A stretch of 64,000 nucleotides of DNA from Collybia mongolica (Eukaryota; Basidiomycota; Agaricomycetes; Agaricales; Clitocybaceae). The translations under genes were made by a program, and so were the position numbers. The notes under the pieces were generated by a model, which made no database searches, had not been told where the DNA came from, and saw nothing but the letters and a program-made list of their open reading frames with translations. Shown here piece after piece: positions 23,541 to 33,794 of this stretch (positions are counted from its first letter, which is position 1; each line of letters starts with the position of its first letter). Location: contig JAAXNY010000004.1 in the NCBI GenBank assembly GCA_013420905.1, positions 992,001-1,056,000 of the forward strand. Direction: 5' to 3'.

Positions 23541-24800
23541 ATGATTTTCCTGCCTGGCAGCTCCCGTCACTCTTTGCTTGCTCTCATCGTGATCCTCGCG
23601 CAGATATGCCTCGGTTTCGGCGCGTCCCTGTAAGTTGGCTCCGATATCCAATCTGTGAGACAGGTAGAGTTTACATGCGGCCTTTATGTCTAACAGGAAC
23701 CTGCGTCAGAACGAAGGCGATAGTGACAGTGATTCCGATGACGATGAAACGAGCGAGAGTTGTCGTAACGGCGTTTGCACGACGGTTACGAAGGGGCGGG
23801 GCGGGCAAGGATCGGCAACGCAGACAGGGTTGGCATTTTCTCGTTGCGGTGCTCCGAGATACTGAACCACAACACCCCTATCAGCGCCAGCGCCAGTACC
23901 CAAGGTCCCAATAAACCGAACACTCAAGGCAACAGCAACAACCCGAGCACTCAGAGTAGTAACCCAAACGCTCACGGCAATAACCACACAAAAAACCCAA
24001 ACGGCACATTTACTACAAGCGGTACTTTGCCCACATCTGGAAACCCTACACAAACCGGCGGGAGCACTGCTAATAATAACAATAATCCTAACAACAATGC
24101 GGCCCAGAAGGGAGGGTTGCGCACGGGGGGTATTGTGGGGCTGGTGATTGGACTTTGTATGTATTTCCCGTATTCCGACGCACGTTGCTAAAGGTAACCG
24201 TGACCGTTAGCAATATTAGCTGGACTGATCGCTATGTTCCTACTAAAACGTAGGAATCACTTGCGTCAAGTACGAAAGCGACCGCGCGGATCAATGCTCC
24301 TTCCTTCGAAGCCTGCGTCTCTTCAACCCGACTCCCTCAGTAGTGAGATGGCCCATGTACCATTCAATAACCCAAGCATAGTGTCTCCGGATGCGGTCGC
24401 CGCAGCGCACGTCCGAACAGTGGAGGGACAGCCTCTAGAAAACTACGGGCCGCTTAATGTCCGAGCCGACGGAACAAGCACCTCCTACACTCCGTTATTG
24501 CCCATTGCCCAGTATTCGGACAGCGCACCGACGCGCCAAGCCACTTTACACTCTAACAACCACACAAACACCGCAGATACTTCTTCGTTCATGGGCTCAC
24601 TCCCTTCCCCTCAGGAGATCACGTCACCAACCTCATGGGGCGGCGCAGCCGCTGCTACATCCTCCTCTTCCTCCCCATCCGCCATACACAGCGAGATGGT
24701 GGCATACCAGAAAGCGCTGGAACGAGACAATGAGAAGGGCAATCAGCCAAGTAGCAGCAGGACTGATATGGTTGATCCTCCTCCAGTATACACTGATTAA
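23541..24800 (+). CDS. Type I single-pass surface protein with PPxY tail
   Basis: ATG at 23541 begins a clear signal peptide (HSLLALIVILAQICLGFGAS). An intron follows (23631-23697), then an acidic stretch (NEGDSDSDSDDDETSE), two cysteines and, after an intron at about 23828-23882, an Asn/Ser/Thr/Gly-rich stalk likely to be O-glycosylated. A membrane helix (GGIVGLVIGL then SILAGLIAMFLL, split by the intron at about 24158-24211) is followed by KRRNHLRQVRKR. The cytoplasmic tail is about 170 residues and ends in DPPPVYTD, which contains a PPxY motif of the kind bound by Rsp5/Nedd4 WW domains. The layout is like a Wsc/Mid2-type sensor, but no cysteine-rich Wsc domain is seen. Function is inferred only from topology. 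Confidence 0.75.
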
Positions 24801-25120
24801 AGGCCAGTGTTATGAAATGGGCCGATTCAGGTCAGTGAGAATTTTCTCGGACTTATATATGTACTAGGTTACGAACACTGCAGAGATGGACGATCATGTT
24901 ATATACCATTAGAGTAATGAGTACACCGCATGGACACATTGAATGACCATGTAACATTCCAACACGGACGCCCATAATGCTTTTGATCATCATTCTTGGG
25001 GTGTAGGTGTGAGAACGAGGACTTGAGTTGATAAAAGGAAGTGCAAAAATTCCAGGACATGTCGTGGGAGGCGTGCGCGGAGTTCCACGGATCCGCGAGC
25101 AGCCCGGGAAGGAAGGAGAG
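24801..25120. other. Short convergent intergenic region
   Basis: About 320 bp between two convergent 3' ends. It has TATA-like and poly(A)-signal-like words (tatatatg at 24855) but no gene. Confidence 0.4.
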
Positions 25121-27353
25121 TCAAGCGTCAATCTTGTTCGCATGGGCTTGAGCTGAGACGACATATCCGTTTATCTTCCTGACCAGATACCGCACGAGCG
25201 GAGCGTGAGTGGGTTGCAAAGAAGATGAAGGAGATGTTGATGATGCGTGCAATCGAACATTCGTGAGAGGACTGGGGAAAAAGGCTGTGGAAGTTGAAAA
25301 AGCCGGGGGGTTAGAAGCAGGCCGGTGGTCAGAGGGTGCTGCGATCGTGGAATTGTCGTGATGAGAATTCAGAGAGAAGTCACGACCGGGACACATTGTT
25401 GACACATCTTCATTTTGTCCTTTTAAAGGATGATCATAATCATTGTGAGTCAAATGGTTCATCTTCGTGGTTGAGAGGATTTCTATTTCTGCTTTACGGC
25501 GGGTATGGAGCATATGCATGAGCTCCCTTCTGTTAAACGACAAGACGATGTAAGTCGTACGGCCTGGAGTCAGGCTTCGGTATAGGGCGGGTACGGTACG
25601 GACCTCCACTTCCGTGGCATGACACAGCCAGGTCTGCGAAGCATCGACAGAGCCTAGACAAACTGAGAGTCACCCTAAAATCAGCTGAACCGTTACAAAC
25701 AAACCTTCTTCTCATCATGTTGCGTGATCGGCAGCAATTTGTCTCTGTCGATTCCAAATCTTACAAGAGATCCGGATATGTGGCGACCCCATGAGAGTGA
25801 AAAAAAAAACACACCGTTCCAGTTCACTCGCCCAGAGTCCCAGCCATTTTACCCGCGTCGCAGCCAATTTGTTACTCTCGTGTCGAAGACGTTGGCTTCC
25901 ATACTTATACACAGAAAGAATATCAATTCCATGTGGGTCTCCATCAACAAGAGTGATAATGGGAATACTGATACCACAGAATAAGCATTGAAAATATTGA
26001 ATTCAAAAAGGTTGTATACCTGATAGGAAGAGCATCCGCGAGACTTTTGACAAGATGTCGGGTTGCAACATCCGGATACCCCTTTCCCTAATAAAGTAGA
26101 GCGATTGAATTTTACGCAAAAAGGTATGGTATATTGCACTCACTGTTATGATGATCCCACGACCCGGTAGGGAGTGGTTGTTAGCAAGATTCAGCCGACA
26201 CAATGTTTGAAAAACAGCCTATGAGAATAAATTAGCATCAGTGGGGCACAACCAACGCCACTTCACATCTTTCTCAACAATCAAAACCCAGGTGACATCT
26301 TCATCAAGCCTAAAAGTATCTATGTCTTCACCCACTGGAATTAATAACCCCTGTTGTGGTAGTCAAATACGGGTGCCGGAGGTCAAGAAGATACTTCTAT
26401 GCCTCTGTGTCATTTACGTGAAGCACTTCGCCACTCTGTAGATAAATAGTGAGCCCAGCACCGCATATAAGCCCCTTTGACGTTGCGCGCTGGCAATAAG
26501 ATCATTAGTACTAAAACTTTCCATATAATACACCCTCACAATGTTGAGGTCAGATCGCTCCAATCCGAACGTGGCCGCCAAATCGTCAACAAGCTGTCAA
26601 GAAATAAAACTTAGCATCAACAACTAAGAGGCAGACCGCGTCTGACATCATCAACAACACGTTGTTTTCTGAACAAAGGTACGTCCTTGTAGTACATGTC
26701 CCTTTTGGCAGATGATGAGCTAACAGAAACGAACTCCCGGCTATATATGCCGACCGCTTGGTTACGGGTACACCGTCTATGACCGCCTCGTGGGTAAAGT
26801 CGAGTATCCGGAATAGTTGAGCTGTGAAGATTCAGAGGAAATTTGGCCACAATATGTAAATGTACCAACCCAGAGGCTTCGCGCTTCCTGTAAGGCTTTT
26901 TCGGGGGTATGTGATGCACCTAAAATCGGATGCGGACGATCTTGTACAACAAATTCCGATTCGGCAAAAGCTCAGTAACAATGTTATATTCTGACAAATG
27001 AGAGTTCCTTACCCTGCTTCTTTGCTACGATCTACGAGCTGCAACTCAATCTTGCTTTTTGTCGTTAACTTCCGGTCATTTTTTCCTAACTCCTCGGAAT
27101 CGCAGGTCCTTAAATCGTCAGAGTTTGACAAAGTGGGTGAGATAGCACCGCCAGAGAATGCCAGTTGAGATAACAGTGACAAAGTCATATCTTCGATACG
27201 GTCAACGGCCTCCATGGAGCTACGATGACGATGAAAGGAAAGGATTCAAAGCTTAGGAAGAACGTGAGTCTTACTTATTACAAAAACATACCTGTCAGGT
27301 GTCGAACTTGAACCAACGTCCGATCCGGAATCTGCGGTACCACTTTCCATCAT
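25121..27353 (-). CDS. SPO11: SPO11 meiotic double-strand-break transesterase
   Basis: Topoisomerase VI A-like protein that makes meiotic DNA breaks through a 5'-tyrosyl link. Exons on the minus strand, in order: acidic start (MMESGTADSGSDVGSS, 27353; true start may lie further up) and EDMTLSLLSQLAF; RIF..LDFTHEAV; TKRDMYYKDVPLFRKQRVVDD with the catalytic YY pair (Tyr codons 26694-26689); an exon with IPVGEDIDTFRLDEDVTWV; LIVEKDAVFQTLCRLNLANN; GKGYPDVATRHLVKSLADA; and the Toprim metal site LVDGDPHGIDILSVYKYGS with LRHESNKLAATRVKWLGLWA. It finishes with QHDEKKALSMLRRPGCV, the ELMHMLHTRRKAEIEIL motif and a Ser-rich insertion before LVRYLVRKI, ending at 25121. About ten introns. All catalytic motifs appear intact. 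Confidence 0.88.
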
Positions 27354-27875
27354 GTTCTCATGCTCGGTATTATCACAATCCAGGACCAAATCTTGAGGGG
27401 ACACCCAGAATGTTGATTGGCGCAGACTGACTCGACTAAGTTGGGATCTCGTGGTTGTTTGTTCTACTTGAAATTGACAAGCACGGCAGGTCCAACCTTA
27501 CTGCCGCCTCCATTCTGCTAAAAGATCTCGTGGTTGAGGAAATTCGATGGAATCTGAGGGTGCCATTGGCTACGACTTTCGGCCAATAAGGCTACTAAAG
27601 CGAAGGGATCCTCCGAGCTTCACCCCGAGAAATTCTCAAAAGACATCGTGCCTAACTGTTGGGAGTGGATCAATAGTACACTAGCTTTCATATCTGGGGG
27701 CACGCGTTTTCTGAGGAACAAGTGATCTCATTTCGTTTTGGGCCACGCGACCAGGCTTTTATTTACCCATTTTAAGTCACAAATAAAATTAAAACAGTAC
27801 AGTATTTTCGTTGTGGAGATCCTGAAAAAAAAAAAAAGGAAGGGCGTCAAACCTAATTCCGACATGCACGCCCTG
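27354..27875. other. Intergenic region, SPO11 5' side
   Basis: About 520 bp that should hold the SPO11 promoter and 3' sequence of the zinc-finger gene to the right. The frame of the SPO11 start remains open upstream without another in-frame ATG, so a longer first exon cannot be excluded. A poly(A) run occurs at 27825-27838. Confidence 0.4.
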
Positions 27876-29144
27876 TTACTCCGCATCATCACCAGAATCC
27901 TGCGTTTCTAGATGCCCATCCGGCCAGATTTGATGCACGTTGCGAATATGCCTGCTCATGTTACTTCTAACACTGAAGCTACGATGGCACCCAGCTTCTG
28001 GACATATGTAAGCTAAAACCAAGATCGATTAGATGTATTTATAGGCCGAGCGAGAAAAGACTTGTAATATACCTTTCTCCCCAGTGTGGATAGCAAGATG
28101 GATCTGGAGAACTCCAATCAGTCTTCACAACATCGAAGATCTATGACAGATTTACTTCACCTTCAGGGCGCTTGGGCGACCAAAACTTTTCCCGCAATAA
28201 TTACATGCATGACCATCAGTCGTCCTCGAGTTTGCATTATAATTACTCGTAGGTGTAGTCGTAGGTAGTATAGTTGGTGGGTATCCTTGTGCAGGAGCGG
28301 ACCGTATGTTATAAGGGCCCGAAGAGTCTCCGCCCTCCTGCGCGTAGGATGGCTGTTGTACGTCATAGTAAGAATGTGAGTGACTTCTTGATCCTGGATC
28401 ACGACCAGACGACGAAATATTCTGAGGGTTCTGGTCACATTGTCACCTCCAGATGACATAGAAGTCAACGCAAATATACCTTCATATACTCTGGTGATAG
28501 GCGGCGTGCTGAAGCGAGCGCCGTCAAGGTCTGATTCGTTTGTTGTGCTGTGAGGCGAGGATCAGGTGTAGGGTATGATTGGAGCTGTGAACGAGAGGCA
28601 GATTGATGGGGATATGCAGGCGAGGGTTGCTAAAAACAAAGAATTAATGAGTCCACAAGGCCCAATAATAATATTTCGACTGACTTGCGGCCATACAAGA
28701 GGGGCTTGTGGAAGCCCAGGTGGATAATGGTGTCCTGCAGGCCCATACTGTTTATCTTGGTAATAGGGATAACCTATAAGAGGTCGTTGATAAGAAGTCT
28801 GGTAGTACAGCATGATTCGACCCACCTCGTTGGTCAGTGTACTTGACAGGCGATGAATTTTGATACATGCTGACTAGTGGAAGTATAAGAGCAGTGGTCA
28901 AGTGAGAGAGGCTGAGCAGATTCTGAGAAGGAAACAGTACTTTGACGTGCATCACGAAGTCACCATTAAGTACTTTAACCCGCGAGATGGCGATGTAACA
29001 GTCCTGGTACACGTGTTGAATAGCCGCGGGGAGTGGGAGTTCACCCAGGACGGTGTCGATAAATGACGAAAGGCGTCTCCCATGTAAGGTTGGCCCCTTT
29101 CGAACAACCGGAGGGAAACATGACTTAGAATAAGCAAAGTCCAT
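27876..29144 (-). CDS. C2H2 zinc-finger protein with two C-terminal fingers
   Basis: Start at 29144 (MDFAYSKSCFPPVVRKG). The first half is rich in Pro, Gln and Tyr and probably disordered (YPYYQDKQYGPAGHHYPPGL, APLVWPQ). Near the C-terminus the spliced exons give finger 1 CNYCGKSFGRPSALK joined to IHLAIHTGEK (CX2CX12HX3H), the classic TGEK linker, and finger 2 YICPEAGCHRSFSVRSNMSRH then IRNVH (CX4CX12HX4H). The acidic end (QDSGDDAE) stops at 27876-27878. At least five short introns, one splitting finger 1 at about 28172-28108. A transcription factor is the likely role; targets unknown. SPO11 is the next gene on the same strand, about 520 bp downstream. Confidence 0.75.
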
Positions 29145-29687
29145 GAGAAAGGAACCGGTCAAATCTAAACCACATGGGAGCCATGTGGTCGGAGCTTAAT
29201 TGAATCGAGCGAAGGAGGACAGGTTGGGGACCAGTTAACCACACTGGACTGGGATTCCATTTCGGATAACTGCCGGAGATGTTTCCCAGCTTATAAGATC
29301 ATTAGAGTATCTGGAGAAAGCCCACGAACGTGATTCTTACTCGCAAGATTGAGGCATATTGATCAGTCAAGTGATCGTATAGCTTTTCTCATTGATAGTA
29401 ACAAAGTCGAAAAAGGTCGTAACAAAGGCGGACTTGGAAAGTCAACAGTAAGCCGGGTAGCCGAAGAAGGGTAGAATATGCTTGGGTATCTCGAAAAATC
29501 GGTCCGAGCTCGATATAAACAGGCGAGGGAAAGTAGAGAGAAATTAGGGTTGAAGCTGTGTAACTCATGCGGTCCATTATAGTACCGAAAGTTGTCCAAA
29601 TCTGAGTGTAGAATGTTTTGAGGGGTTGTTGGAGTGTCGTCCAATCATATGCAGGCGAAGCTTAAGAAGAACCACATAAAAGCCCCA
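29145..29687. other. Intergenic region
   Basis: About 540 bp between the promoter of the zinc-finger gene and the 3' end of the BTB gene. Overlapping minus-strand frames at 29363-29644 carry no motif. Confidence 0.4.
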
Positions 29688-30873
29688 TCAAGCCCAGGAT
29701 TGAAGATCAACCCCGAACCATTGGGGCAATCGCAACCAGAACTCTTCGCGAGCGGCGTCGACTGCAGCACCAAATTCAGAACGACAAAACTCGCACGCGC
29801 GAAGCACGGCGCTAGGCCTTCCTAAAGTGTCCTCCCTCGTCTGCATCAATTCGGCATCCATGATAGCAAAAAGCGGGTCCGAGCTGCGGTGGCAAACGAC
29901 TCCGTTGACATCGCGGAGGATCTCGAACGTAATCGCCTCGAATGCGGCCTGGCAGACCCGCCTTCGAGAGCCGTCAATTTCGAGGTGATTAATACAGGAT
30001 GCGGATGGGTCTCTCCCTTCCAGCTCGTTCACGATGAAAGTCGAAAGAAAACGAGAAGCATGTTCTTTTCCTCGGAGGAGACATAGTAGGTCGTGATCAG
30101 AAAGCTGGTGTGTCTTGGATGTCAAAGGACAGACGTATCCGGAGGCACAGTCGCTGGGTGAGCTACGGGAAAGATCATAGAATGCAGCAGGGAGAAGTTC
30201 CGGGGCATCGGAGGCTTGCGCGAGATTGATGACTAGTCTGGGAAAATTTCGAGTGGAGTGAGTCACTTTCAGCGCAAGGCAAAGTTGAAACTTACATGGG
30301 ATGAGGTATAGTCTTTCTGGGTTCGTACATGCCATTCATACTCGTCGCTTTGGCCTCCCGAATTTCCCACTGGGGAAGTGTCTTCGGCCACGCTGATGAC
30401 ATTCCGCGGATGAGTTCCATTCGAAGATGTTTAACCTGGTACTTGGTCGAAAGTCTCAAAATAGCTGCAACGACACCAAAATCATTGAGATCAAACTTCA
30501 AGGCAGAGCTGTGGATCTTCAGTAATGACGAGGCAAGTAGCTGTCATGTGCCTTACATGCCATCATAGAGGGCCAAGAGAAAGTAATAGACATCGTCAGA
30601 CGCGTCCTCAAGTTCCAGTACTAAGCGGCCCTCCAGAAATCGAGCCTGTTTTCCTTCAAGGGCTTTGACAACAGAAGAAAGGACGATGGAATGCCGGCAG
30701 AGAAGGCCTTGATGTACCAAGAAGTAGTGGTCCCCAGTAAGAATGGCGAGATTCCCATCGTTGAAACAGAGGTCAGGATGGCGACTGGGTAAAGGAAGTT
30801 CCACATGAGGTTTGCTTGACGAATCGCTCGTTTCAAAGTAGCGATTCGTGCTGAAATCATCCAGTGCAGGCAT
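29688..30873 (-). CDS. BTB/POZ-domain protein
   Basis: Start at 30873 (MPALDDFSTNRYF). The BTB domain reads HPDLCFNDGNLAILTGDHYF, LVHQGLLCRHSIVLSSVVKA then RLVLELEDASDDVYYFLLAL. After the first intron, LNDFGVVAAILRLSTKYQV and KHLRMELIRGM complete the BTB/BACK-like helices. The last exon (about 30245-29688) is a helical region with EFWLRLPQWFGV near the end. This is the common agaricomycete BTB arrangement, one of a large family per genome. Such proteins often act as Cullin-3 adaptors; here that is inference. Two introns were placed. Confidence 0.8.
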
Positions 30874-31398
30874 TGTGGAACGGGTTCGGAAAGGTTTTGA
30901 GGCCAAGCGACTCGATAGAACAATTCACGTTTTGGGTTGATTGCGTATTGTCTTAAGGTGTAGAGTAAGACGTTCAAACCTGGATGGACAAATAAATATG
31001 TCTCAAAATGCACACCACTTTATTTGGCGAAATGGAGCTAAGTATAGAGCTTTTGTTCCAACCGTTTTGTACCTCGGGATCCTTGGATTTGCGAAAACAT
31101 TAAATAGTCGTTCTGGTTGAATTCTAGTCAGTCTCGAATGGGCATACCATATGGAAAACCCACTTTCCAAATGGTCTCGTCCCTCAGTACAAGGTTCAGA
31201 CATCATCAAAGCAGAAACGTTATCCATTATGGTTTACTAGCCAACTGAGCGTATAATTACGGGAACTGTTGATGTTACGATTCGTTGATAGGTGTTGGTC
31301 GGAGCCATCGTGAGAACACGCCGCGTCTCTTTTTTCCCCGCACCACCACCATCTACTCCAACTACCTCTCCCAAAACCCACGATATCTCCTCTTTAAA
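30874..31398. promoter_or_regulatory. Shared upstream region of divergent genes
   Basis: About 525 bp between the starts of the BTB gene (minus) and the RGG-box gene (plus). A minus-strand frame at 31227-31003 lacks motifs and is not called. The last 80 bp before 31399 are C/T-rich (tctcttttttccccgcacca), typical of fungal 5' leaders. Confidence 0.4.
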
Positions 31399-33344
31399 AT
31401 GCCTGAACCCACTGTTCAACGCATAGTTCCTGGTGCCCCTCCCCCTGCCCCATTATCGAAATCTCAGAAAAAGAAACGAAAGGCCAAGAAGCCAACAGAT
31501 TCTACTCCCGACTCACCTGTCGCCCTCACTGATGCTGGGTCTGCTGCTTTGATCGACAAAGCGCCAGAGGAAGCTGAGATTCGGGAAGGTTCGGTTGCTC
31601 CTGAGCTCGTTGTCCAGTCTGAAGAGCAGGCGCCACCCTTGCCTGAGGAGGAGGTTCTCCTCAAGCCCAGCCCTATCGTGGACCTCATTTACAAACGTCT
31701 AAAGGCAACCACGAAGAAAATTGTATGTGACATATTCTATGTTCCCAGAGAGGAAAAAAATTAAGCCCACGTCATCTGACTTTTTTTTTTTGTGTTGTTA
31801 GTCCCGGATATCAGTCTACGCCTCAACAGACCCCGAAAAATTGAATGATGACCAAAAACGAACACTAAAAACACTTCCAACGTTAGAGGCTGTTCAAAAG
31901 GAATTGAGTGAAGTAAAGAAAGCTGTTGAGGTTCGAAATTTTTTAGCGCCTGCCATGATGGGATAGCTGATAACACATACAGAACCACGAATCAGAGCTT
32001 GTACAGGAACTCTCAGCCAAACGCCTCGAAGCTGATAAGGCCGAGAAAGCCAGAATAGCAGATGCAGTCTCCGCTGCTACGGTAAGCTAAAAACATTTGG
32101 CGCTGTTGACTGGTTCCATGATATCATCTTAGGTATCTACCTCGAACAAAGCGTTGGATATCTTGGATGTCCTTCGTCTGCGTTCGCTTCTAGCAGCGGG
32201 TGAGTTGGAATCTTTCCCAGAGAGCGCCACCATCTTTGCGGTCGGCGGGGTGCTCCTCGGTAGCGAAAACGAAAGCAAACGAGCTATGCTGGGTGGCCTT
32301 TTGTCTGGTGCAGGCGAATTTGAAGGTTTTTCGTGTATGTATAGGGAAGATATTCCTTTGTTGCTCCAAAATTAACCATGACTTTAGATTCACATCTACT
32401 GGAAGTCACCCAACTACATCTTAACCCTCCCCGCCCCTCTACCCCCATCGAGGAAGAGCAAGTGGAGGAGCATGCAGCTCTGCCTCCTGCTGAGCCAGAC
32501 GTTGCGGTTGCCGGGATTCCTGCTATTCCTACATCTGGGAGTTTCCATTTTATGCAAGCCAGTGAACTTGAAGCTACACCTTTCGAAGATGGCGCTGAAT
32601 GGGTAAAACATTCAGATGCGGCCGACCATGGACCCGAACAGATATCTGCACAGGCACTTAATGGACATGACGGGTCTCTCCCTGGGGTATGTAATGACTT
32701 CTTTTATGACAGATCCCCAAACTGACACGTTCTAGGTTACTCCGGCAGGACCAATTGATTGGGCGGCGGACGATAACGCTGAACTTCCTTCTATTGCCGG
32801 TCTCCAGGCCAAGTTTGGTGCATCTGGTACAGCCACGCCCGTCCTGGAGACGCCAGAGGAACCTGAAGCTGTTCCTGTACCCGTTAACGGACTCGTCACT
32901 GAGGCACCCGCCACGCCAGCACCCGTGCAAGATGGCCATGATGATGATGGCTTTACTCAGGCTAGAGGTGGACGAGGTCGCGGGCGAGGAGGATTCAGAG
33001 GAAATGACCGCGGTGGGTTCCGAGGCAACTACCGAGGCGGTGACCGTGGCGGATATCGTGGTGGTGACCGCGGCGGGTTCCGTGGTGGGTTCCGTGGCGG
33101 TGATCGCGGTGGCGACCGTGGTGGTCAGTTTTTTCATGTCCTTGTGTTGAGCTACTGCTTAATCATCATTTTCAGGTTTCCGTGGCGGCAGGGGTGAGTG
33201 GAGGGGTGATAGTGAGTTCCGTGGCAGAGGAGGCAGGGGTCGCGGGCGAGGTGACAGAGGTGGTGAGTTTGTCCCTCTGTCTTCGAAGTGTGTTCGTGAC
33301 TTATGTACTGATTAGGTGCGCACGCCCCTCCTACCCCAGCATGA
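31399..33344 (+). CDS. RGG-box, coiled-coil RNA-binding candidate
   Basis: Start at 31399 ([20 protein letters not shown]). A Lys-rich patch ([10 protein letters not shown]) is followed by an acidic/Pro-rich region and then [17 protein letters not shown]. After the first intron come [20 protein letters not shown] and helical stretches with [20 protein letters not shown] and [18 protein letters not shown], a likely coiled coil. A Pro/Glu-rich middle precedes a Gly/Arg-rich C-terminus with many RGG units ([14 protein letters not shown] and more, about 32960-33260), ending [10 protein letters not shown] at 33344. Eight or so introns. KLNDDQ and the helix-then-RG order recall metazoan caprin, but that similarity is weak and unverified. 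A cytoplasmic RNA-granule or translation role is inference. Confidence 0.75.
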
Positions 33345-33794
33345 TTTTCATGCACAAAACTCGGATATCCGGGGAGCTACATATCCTGCATTCTCAGCTC
33401 GTCTGCTTTGCCTGCTTCACACTCCCTATTTCTCGCATGTGGTTCGTATTGCTATCGAGTATATCAATCACATTGTTTTCTTTCCTGTTCTGTTATGTTT
33501 GGTTGTTATTTCAGCGCAAGAGCTATTTGCCAAGTCGGATAAGCCAGTGGCTACCTACCAACCTGATTGCGATGTTCTTTCCTTTCTCTACTGACAGCTC
33601 TTTTACCTTCGTAGACAACAGGAAATGAACCGGTAGTTACGTGGCGTAGCGCGTCTAGACCAAGCCACGGTCAGGTGACCCGGCTTGGCGGTTCCGGGTC
33701 TGAACTGAATCATTGAATATTCCTGCCTCCTGACCTTTACCGGTGCCTTGTTCTCCATATATATTAACGTTCAACGTTTTGAATTCGTTTGGAC
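33345..33794. other. Intergenic region before THI6
   Basis: 450 bp of 3' flank and THI6 promoter. TATATATTAA occurs at 33757-33766, about 30-40 bp before the start codon region. No THI-box or TPP riboswitch core was recognised by eye. Confidence 0.4.

Noticed and set aside
33182..33628. Long hydrophobic plus-strand frame after the RGG region
   Set aside because: Reads intron and 3' UTR; the spliced RGG frame ends at 33344 with good splice sites.
33345..33794. Possible TPP riboswitch in front of THI6
   Set aside because: No conserved riboswitch core (CUGAGA with ACCUGAUCUGG-like parts) could be found by eye.
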